Assembly: GCA_019347595.1 (NCBI GenBank)
Contig: JAHWLA010000056.1
Span: 1-12,739, forward strand
Source of the DNA: Actinomycetota bacterium
GTDB lineage: Bacteria > Actinomycetota > Acidimicrobiia > Acidimicrobiales > JAHWLA01
Direction of reading: 5' to 3'
Length of the DNA stretch: 12,739 nt
A program made the position numbers and the translations under genes. Shown here in pieces: positions 1 to 5,016 of the stretch. The notes under the pieces were generated by a model. The model had not been told where the DNA came from. It searched no databases and saw only the letters and a list, made by a program, of their open reading frames with translations. Numbering within the stretch: the first letter of the stretch is position 1; every line of letters starts with the position of its first letter.

Positions 1-283
1 GCTCCAGCTCCTGCTCGATCTCGGCGCGGGCGTTCTCGGCTTCGGCGTCGATGGTCTTGACGGCGGAGTCGAAGCGCTCGTCGAACCCCTCTACGAAGTC
101 GCTCACCGCCTGGGCGGTGCTGTCGCGCTTGAACTCGTAGTAGGAGTAGAAGGCCACGCCGCTGGACGCGGCGCCCACGGCGGCGGCGAGCAGCAGCATG
201 GCCATGCCGAGGACGGTCTGTGGGATCAGTCGCTCGCGCCACGGGGCCGCATCGGGCCCCCCGGGACCGGCGGTGCTGGGCAT
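1..283 (-). CDS. Membrane-anchored protein with coiled-coil start, N-terminal part only
   Basis: This minus-strand reading frame starts at the ATG at 283-281 and runs off the left edge, giving 94 codons. Residues 1-21 are a short Pro/Gly-rich cytoplasmic stretch. Residues about 22-48 form one hydrophobic helix (LGMAMLLLAAAVGAASSG and onward) followed by aromatic residues (FYSYYEF). From about residue 52 the chain is charged and helical, rich in Glu, Asp, Ala and Arg, and looks like the start of a coiled coil. An anchored helix leading into a coiled coil often precedes an extracytoplasmic domain; HtrA/trypsin-like proteases in related actinobacteria have this layout, but no catalytic domain lies inside the window, so that is only a guess. 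The start is supported by a -10-like box 7 nt upstream. It is divergent from fxsA. Confidence 0.7.
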   Translation of the reverse strand, partial: MPSTAGPGGPDAAPWRERLIPQTVLGMAMLLLAAAVGAASSGVAFYSYYEFKRDSTAQAVSDFVEGFDERFDSAVKTIDAEAENARAEIEQELE

Positions 284-290
284 CGGCGGA

Positions 291-296
291 AGGGTA
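291..296 (-). promoter_or_regulatory. Putative -10 box (TACCCT) for the leftward gene
   Basis: On the minus strand TACCCT lies 7 nt before the ATG at 283. There is no room for a leader with a ribosome binding site if transcription starts the usual distance downstream, so the mRNA would be leaderless or nearly so. No convincing -35 box was seen. The same layout recurs at other starts in this window. Confidence 0.4.
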
Positions 297-305
297 GTCG
301 CCGGG

Positions 306-311
306 TAGGGT
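306..311 (+). promoter_or_regulatory. Putative -10 box (TAGGGT) for the fxsA operon
   Basis: TAGGGT lies 6 nt before the fxsA ATG at 318, which predicts a leaderless transcript for the fxsA-Nudix-MBL operon. The divergent -10 box for the leftward gene is only 9 bp away, so both promoters share a 34-bp intergenic region (284-317). Confidence 0.4.
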
Positions 312-317
312 GGGCAA

Positions 318-707
318 ATGCTCGGGGTGCTCGTCTTGTTGTTCCTCGTCGTCCCCTTCGCCGAGCTGTTCGTCCTGCTCCAAGTGGGCCGCGTCATCGG
401 CGCGCTGGAGACCATCGGGCTGCTCGTGCTGGTCAGCATCGCGGGGGCCTGGCTGGTCAAGCGGGAGGGGATCGGCGTGCTGCGGCGGGCCGAGGAGCGG
501 CTGCGCCAGGGGGGTGTCCCCGGTCGCGAACTGGTCGACGGCGTGATGATCCTCTTCGCGGGCGCCCTCCTCCTCACGCCCGGGTTCCTCACCGACATCG
601 TGGGCATCCTCCTGTTGCTGCCGCCGGTGCGCGCCGCCCTCCGCAGCAGCGTGGTGCGGTGGCTCAAGCTGCGCGCGGGCGTGGGCGTGGTGCGCTACCG
701 GCGATGA
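318..707 (+). CDS. fxsA: FxsA family cytoplasmic membrane protein
   Basis: The 129-residue product has the length and hallmarks of the FxsA family. The N-terminal hydrophobic helix carries the PFAELFVLLQVG segment, matching the family's conserved P-x-x-E-x-x-x-L start. A second helix follows (IGLLVLVSIAGAWLVKREG), then a basic amphipathic stretch, then the signature LLLTPGFLTDIVGILLLLPP and a basic tail. In Escherichia coli FxsA is an inner-membrane protein whose overproduction lets cells escape phage T7 F-exclusion; its normal role is unknown, and that phenotype should not be carried over as function. The stop overlaps the start of the Nudix gene (ATGA), so the two are probably translationally coupled. 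The ATG was chosen because the family N-terminus begins here and a -10 box lies just before it. Confidence 0.9.
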   Translation: MLGVLVLLFLVVPFAELFVLLQVGRVIGALETIGLLVLVSIAGAWLVKREGIGVLRRAEERLRQGGVPGRELVDGVMILFAGALLLTPGFLTDIVGILLLLPPVRAALRSSVVRWLKLRAGVGVVRYRR

Positions 708-1543
708 CCGAGGTCGTCCTGCGCGACGCCGCCACGGTGATGCTCGTGCGCGACCGGGCCGACGCCGACGGCTTCGAGGTCTTCATGCTCCGGCGCAACC
801 TGAACTCCGACTTCGTGGGCGGGGCGTACGTCTTCCCCGGCGGCGCCGTCGACGAGGCCGACCGCCACGCCGACCTCGGCGCCGTGTGCCGGGGCCGGTC
901 GGACGACCAGGCCAGCGCCATGCTCGGTGTTCCCTCGGGCGGGCTCGCCTACTGGGTGGCCGCCATCCGCGAGTGCTTCGAGGAGGCGGGCGTCCTGCTC
1001 GCCTACGACGAGCGCGGTGAGGTGATGTCGTTCACCGACCCCGAGGTGCAGGAGCGCTTCGTCGCCCACCGCGCTGCGGTCGACAGCGGCGCCCTGCGGC
1101 TGGTGGAGCTGTGCGAGCGCGAAGGCCTGCAACTGGCGGTCGACCGCATCCACTACTTCAGCCACTGGATCACGCCGGTGGGCCCGCCCCGTCGCTACGA
1201 CACCCGCTTCTTCGTCACCGCCGTGCCGCCCCAGCAGGTGCCGGTCCACGACGACCGCGAGACGATCGCCAACCGGTGGGTCGCCCCCGAGGAGGCGTTG
1301 GCGCTCCACGACAAGGGCGAGCTCGACCTCATCTTCCCGACGATCAAGAACCTCGAGGCCCTCGTCCGCTTCCGTTCCAGCGCCGAACTGCTGGCCGCCG
1401 CCGCCGCCATCGAAGAGGTGCCGACCGTGCTGCCCCGCATCACCGCCGACGAGCACGGCGTGCGGATCCTGCTGCCGGGCGACCCCGGCTACGACGAGGC
1501 GATCAACCCGCCGCCGTCGGGCAGCGTGTCCGTGCGCCGATGA
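704..1543 (+). CDS. Nudix hydrolase, NUDT19/RP2p-like (candidate acyl-CoA diphosphatase)
   Basis: This encodes 279 residues. The Nudix signature is split: G46-G47 with the acidic stretch AVDE lies in the FPGGAVDE segment, and the catalytic helix R89-E90-x-x-E93-E94-x-G96-V97 follows 42 residues after G47, where a canonical Nudix box has 14. An interrupted Nudix box of this sort is known from the NUDT19/RP2p branch, whose mammalian member cleaves CoA and acyl-CoA to phosphopantetheine derivatives. The substrate here is therefore inferred. The metal-binding glutamates are all present, so the enzyme should be active. The ATG at 704 was chosen because it forms an ATGA overlap with fxsA; a start at 659 would bury 15 codons in fxsA. 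The stop overlaps the next gene's start in the same way. Members of this group often lie beside LACTB2-like metallo-beta-lactamase genes, as here. Confidence 0.85.
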   Translation: MTEVVLRDAATVMLVRDRADADGFEVFMLRRNLNSDFVGGAYVFPGGAVDEADRHADLGAVCRGRSDDQASAMLGVPSGGLAYWVAAIRECFEEAGVLLAYDERGEVMSFTDPEVQERFVAHRAAVDSGALRLVELCEREGLQLAVDRIHYFSHWITPVGPPRRYDTRFFVTAVPPQQVPVHDDRETIANRWVAPEEALALHDKGELDLIFPTIKNLEALVRFRSSAELLAAAAAIEEVPTVLPRITADEHGVRILLPGDPGYDEAINPPPSGSVSVRR

Positions 1544-2379
1544 CCGACCTCGTCGCCGGCGTGGTCGCCGAGGTGTCGCCGCTGGTGCGCCGCGTGCTGG
1601 CGCCCAACCCGGGGATCATGACCGGCCCGGGGACGAACACCTACCTCGTCGGCCGTGACGACATCGCCGTCATCGACCCCGGCCCCGACGACAGCGAAGA
1701 GCACCTCGACCTGGTGGCCGAGGCGGGCGCGGGCCGCATCCGCTGGATCCTCGTCACCCACACCCACCCCGACCACTCGCCCGGCGCCGCCGGCCTCAAG
1801 GCGCGCACGGGGGCGCAGGTGCTCGGCTTCGACGAGCGCGACGGCTTCGTCCCCGACGAGTCGATCGGCGACGGATGGACGCTCGACGCGACGGGCTTCC
1901 GCTTGCGGGCGCTGCACACGCCGGGGCACGCGTCCAACCACCTCTGCTACCGCCTGGAAGGCGAGCGGCTGCTGTTCTCGGGCGACCACATCATGAGCGG
2001 CTCCACCGTCGTGATCGCCCCGCCCGACGGCGACATGTCGGCCTACCTCGCCGCCCTGGAACGGCTGAAGGGCATCGACCTCGACGGGTTGGCGCCCGGC
2101 CACGGCCCCTACCTCGACGACCCGCACGCCGTCATCGACTACTACCTCGCGCACCGCCGGGCGCGTGAGGAGGCGATCGCCGAGGCGTTGCTGCATGCGG
2201 GCCGGGCCCGCGTCCCCGAGCTCGTGGAAGCCGTCTACACCGACGTGCCCGACGTGCTCCACCCCATCGCCCGGTGGTCGGTGTGGGCGCACCTGCGCAA
2301 GCTCGCGGCCGAGGGACGGGCGCGCTCCGACGACGCCGACGACATCGACGCCGAGTGGCGCAGCGCCGGGGCCGAGTAG
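1540..2379 (+). CDS. MBL-fold metallohydrolase, LACTB2-like
   Basis: The 279-residue product has a full metallo-beta-lactamase fold set: H74-T-H76-P-D78-H79 (zinc motif), H130 in HTPGH, D149 in FSGDH and H188 in LAPGHG. These supply the ligands for a dinuclear zinc site. The opening PNPGIMTGPGTNTYLVG and the helical C-terminal domain (from about residue 195, with VEAVYTDVP and a final winged-helix-like stretch) match LACTB2-type proteins. Human LACTB2 is an endoribonuclease acting on single-stranded RNA; bacterial relatives are mostly uncharacterised hydrolases. No signal peptide is seen, so it is cytoplasmic. It overlaps the Nudix gene by ATGA and is probably the last gene of the fxsA operon. 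A glyoxalase II-type thioesterase is the main alternative. Confidence 0.9.
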   Translation: MTDLVAGVVAEVSPLVRRVLAPNPGIMTGPGTNTYLVGRDDIAVIDPGPDDSEEHLDLVAEAGAGRIRWILVTHTHPDHSPGAAGLKARTGAQVLGFDERDGFVPDESIGDGWTLDATGFRLRALHTPGHASNHLCYRLEGERLLFSGDHIMSGSTVVIAPPDGDMSAYLAALERLKGIDLDGLAPGHGPYLDDPHAVIDYYLAHRRAREEAIAEALLHAGRARVPELVEAVYTDVPDVLHPIARWSVWAHLRKLAAEGRARSDDADDIDAEWRSAGAE

Positions 2380-2416
2380 GGCATCGTCGGCAGCCCGTCG
2401 AATCCCATACGCAGCG

Positions 2417-4156
2417 ATGGCCGAGCACGACACCGGGAACCGCCCCCTGATCCCGCTGCCGACGGCCGCCGAGTACCTCCAGTTGTCGGTAACGGCGGTC
2501 GAAGGTTTGACGGAAGCCGGATACCTCCGACCGGCGCGCCACGGCGGCGACGGCCCCGAGTTCACCTTCGTCGACCTCAAGGCCTTTCTCGCCCGCAACG
2601 CCGACAACGGGTCGGGCAACAACGTGCTGGCATTCGGGTTCGACGGCGGCGACCCGCAGGACCTCCTCGACGCCCTCGACCGGCGCACCGACGAGATGGC
2701 CCGCCGCTCCTACGACATCTTCGCGGGCGTCTTCCCGGAGGCGCTGCACTGGTCGATCTCCGAGCAGGCCCGATTCATCGAGCAGTCCAAGGGGCGCTTC
2801 GAGGCCATCCTGGCGGTGGCGGGCCAAGGCGTCGAGGTCGACGAGGCGCTGGTGGGCGACCTCCAGGAGGTGGGCGCCGCCGCCGCGTGGGATGCCTCGC
2901 CGCTGCCGCAGCTCCTCGTCATCCTCCGCATCTCGCGCGACGTCGTGGTGCAGACGGCGGTCGAGCTGGCCGAGGCGCAGGGCCACCACGGCGGCCTGGC
3001 GCTGTCGCTGCTGCTGACCCGGGTCCTGCCCGCCATGGACCGTCTCACCGACGCGCTGGCCCAGGGGTACTGGGCGGCCGTGGTGGGACGCGAGGAGGAG
3101 CGCAAGGCCCGCTACGAGCACGTGGTGGAGAGCTCGTCGGACGGCGTCTACGAGGTCGACCTCGACGGCTGCATCTCCTACGCCAACCCCTCGCTCGCCA
3201 TCATGCTGGGCCGCCGGGTCGACCAGCTCGAAGGGAAGCTTCTGGGCGACCTGCTCGTCCCCCTCGAGCCCGTCTCCATCGACGGCCTCATCACCCAGGA
3301 CGACGAGCACAGCGAGCCCGTGCGCCTGGCGGTGGTGCGCCACGACGGCGTGCGCCGTGTGTTCGACATCCGCACGCTGCCGCGCCGGGTCGACGGCGAG
3401 CTGGTCGGGTTCCAAGGCGTGGTGCGCGACGTGACGACCGTCCACGACCTCGAAGCCGACAAGAACGAGTTCCTGGCCCTGGTCACCAACGACCTGCGCA
3501 CGCCGCTGACGATGATCCTGGGGCTGGGGGCGACGCTGGAGTCGCACTCCGACGAGCTGCCGCCCGAGCGCATCCGGCGCATGGGGGCGTCGATCCGGGG
3601 CCAGGCCGAGCGCATCTCCCGCATGGCCGACGACCTCTACGACATGAGCCGGCTGGAGGCCAACGCCCTGCTCCTCTCGCCCCGGCCGGTCGACCTGGCG
3701 GGCGTGGTCGAGTCCGCGCTCGGCTCGGTGGCCGACAGCTCCGCCGTCACCGTCGAGATACCAGCCGACGTGACCGTGCTGGCCGACGCCCGTCGGCTGG
3801 AGCAGGTGGTGGCCAACCTGGTCGAGAACGCCATCGAGCACGGGGCGGCGCCCGTCCGCGTGACCCTCGTGGCGAACGAGGACGCGGGCGTGGAGGTGGC
3901 CGTCACCGACGCGGGCGACGGGGTGCCGCCTGCGCTGGTGCCCACGCTGTTCAGCCGCCTGCGCACGCTGAGCCGCCCCAATCGCGACCGCTCGCGGGGG
4001 ACGGGGCTGGGGCTGTCGTTGGTGAAGGGGCTGGTGGAGGCCATGGGTGGCCGCGTCTGGTACGAGCGGGCCCAGCCCTCGGGGGCATCGTTCCACCTCA
4101 CGTTGCCGACACCGCGGCGGCGGGAGGCGGCACAGCCCGCGTCCACCTTCACCTGA
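2417..4156 (+). CDS. Multidomain sensor histidine-kinase-like protein (HTH, RsbRD-like, PAS, HisKA-HATPase) lacking the phospho-His
   Basis: The product has 579 residues and no membrane segment, so it is cytosolic. Residues about 15-61 resemble a MerR/excisionase-type helix-turn-helix (PTAAEYLQLSVTAVEGLTEA, then GYLRP). Residues about 70-225 are all-helical and resemble the RsbRD/PucR N-terminal sensor domain. Residues about 232-345 are a PAS domain (SSSDGVYEVDLDG, YANPSLAIMLGR). The dimerisation helix follows near 350-420, but its H-box reads LVTNDLRTPLTMI, with Asn358 (codon AAC, 3488-3490) where the phosphorylated His is expected. The ATPase part looks intact: N-box with N471, G1 box D498-A-G-D-G502, G2 box G528-T-G-L-G532. 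It may bind ATP without autophosphorylating in the usual way, acting as a pseudokinase or allosteric partner. No response regulator lies in the window. The ATG at 2417 begins the HTH homology; no strong ribosome binding site was seen. Confidence 0.85.
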   Translation: MAEHDTGNRPLIPLPTAAEYLQLSVTAVEGLTEAGYLRPARHGGDGPEFTFVDLKAFLARNADNGSGNNVLAFGFDGGDPQDLLDALDRRTDEMARRSYDIFAGVFPEALHWSISEQARFIEQSKGRFEAILAVAGQGVEVDEALVGDLQEVGAAAAWDASPLPQLLVILRISRDVVVQTAVELAEAQGHHGGLALSLLLTRVLPAMDRLTDALAQGYWAAVVGREEERKARYEHVVESSSDGVYEVDLDGCISYANPSLAIMLGRRVDQLEGKLLGDLLVPLEPVSIDGLITQDDEHSEPVRLAVVRHDGVRRVFDIRTLPRRVDGELVGFQGVVRDVTTVHDLEADKNEFLALVTNDLRTPLTMILGLGATLESHSDELPPERIRRMGASIRGQAERISRMADDLYDMSRLEANALLLSPRPVDLAGVVESALGSVADSSAVTVEIPADVTVLADARRLEQVVANLVENAIEHGAAPVRVTLVANEDAGVEVAVTDAGDGVPPALVPTLFSRLRTLSRPNRDRSRGTGLGLSLVKGLVEAMGGRVWYERAQPSGASFHLTLPTPRRREAAQPASTFT

Positions 4157-4185
4157 TCGCAGGCTTCGTTGTCACACCCGGCCGC

Positions 4186-4191
4186 TACCGT
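4186..4191 (+). promoter_or_regulatory. Putative -10 box (TACCGT) for the ABC exporter genes
   Basis: TACCGT lies 8 nt before the GTG start at 4200, the same close layout as the other candidate leaderless promoters in this window. It falls in the 43-nt gap after the sensor gene, which suggests the exporter has its own promoter. No clear -35 box was found. Confidence 0.3.
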
Positions 4192-4199
4192 CGTCGGCC

Positions 4200-4928
4200 G
4201 TGAGACCCTCTCCCACCACGGCAGCGAGCGCGCCCGCCGCCGGTGACGGCATCCTCGTTGCCCGCGGCGTGCGTAAGACGTATCGCACGGGCGCCGAGTC
4301 GGTCGACGCGCTCAAGGACATCGACCTGGCGGTGGCGGCCGGCCAGTTCGTGGCCGTCATGGGGCCGTCGGGGTCGGGCAAGACCACCCTGCTCAACTGC
4401 CTGTCGGGGCTGGACGACATCGACGCCGGGGAGATCGTGGTCGACGACGAGCCCATCCACCGGATGAGCGACGCCCGGCGCACCCGCCACCGGGCGTCAT
4501 CGATGGGCTTCATCTTCCAGGCCTTCAACCTCATCCCGGTGTTCACGGCGATCGAGAACGTGGAGCTGCCGCTGTTGCTGGCGGGCGCCGACGCCAAGGC
4601 AGCCCGCACGGCGGCGCACGAGACGCTGGCGCGGGTCGGGCTCGGCCACCGCCTCCACCACCGGCCCACCGAGCTGTCCGGCGGCGAGCAGCAACGGGTG
4701 ACGATCGCCCGGGCGCTGGCCGGACGGCCGCGGATCGTGTGGGCCGACGAGCCCACCGGCAACCTCGACTCGGAGACGGCCACCCAGGTCATGGACCTGC
4801 TGCGGGAGCTGCATGCCGAGGGGCTGACGCTGCTGCTGGTGACCCACGACGACGACATCGGCTCGTCGGCCCAGCGCCGCATCGTGGTGCGCGACGGCGT
4901 GATCGTGGCCGACGAGGCCCTCCGATGA
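4200..4928 (+). CDS. ABC transporter ATP-binding protein, MacB/LolD type
   Basis: The 242-residue nucleotide-binding subunit is complete: Walker A G55-PSGSGK-T62, Q-loop Q107 (IFQAFNL), signature L159-SGGEQQR-R166, Walker B ending A182-D-E184-P, D-loop NLDS and switch H216. The sequence NLIPVFTAIENVELPLLL and the short linker typify the MacB/LolD/FtsE group, which pairs with FtsX-type permeases and works by mechanotransmission rather than by passing substrate through a classical channel. The permease directly downstream is that partner. The GTG at 4200 is chosen because the longer frame from 4047 would overlap the sensor gene; the first ~15 residues are non-conserved and Ala/Pro-rich. Its stop TGA overlaps an ATG (4925-4928), a coupling signal leading into a short ORF that spans the palindrome. 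The substrate is unknown; lipids, lipoproteins, peptides and drugs are all handled by relatives. Confidence 0.93.
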   Translation: MRPSPTTAASAPAAGDGILVARGVRKTYRTGAESVDALKDIDLAVAAGQFVAVMGPSGSGKTTLLNCLSGLDDIDAGEIVVDDEPIHRMSDARRTRHRASSMGFIFQAFNLIPVFTAIENVELPLLLAGADAKAARTAAHETLARVGLGHRLHHRPTELSGGEQQRVTIARALAGRPRIVWADEPTGNLDSETATQVMDLLRELHAEGLTLLLVTHDDDIGSSAQRRIVVRDGVIVADEALR

Positions 4929-4946
4929 CGGCGCACCACCCGACGC

Positions 4947-4998
4947 CGTTCTGGTCCGTAGATCCGGCGCCAGGGCGCCGGATCTACGGACCAGAACG
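4947..4998. repeat. Perfect palindromic repeat, copy 1 (25-bp arms, 2-nt loop)
   Basis: Arms 4947-4971 and 4974-4998 are perfect inverted repeats separated by AG. The outer sequence CGTTCTGGTCCGTAGATC is shared with copy 2 at 7943-8002 (17 of 18 bases in the left arm), while the centres differ. The element lies between the ABC ATPase and its permease and ends 18 nt before the permease start. As RNA it would form a very stable hairpin without a following U-run, so a standard intrinsic terminator is unlikely; effects on translation or mRNA ends are possible. It may belong to a REP/MITE-like dispersed family. Confidence 0.9.
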
Positions 4999-5016
4999 AG
5001 GGCCCCGGGGGGCGGC

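Noticed and set aside
3482..3496. Asn358 read as a frameshift or local sequence error
   Set aside because: The frame is continuous on both sides and the surrounding H-box residues are intact, so a frameshift is excluded; a single-base miscall (CAC to AAC) cannot be excluded and is noted as a check.
2132..4096. A 654-codon minus-strand frame opposite the sensor gene
   Set aside because: It is an antisense shadow of a gene with clear HATPase and PAS homology; its composition is biased and it has no known motif.
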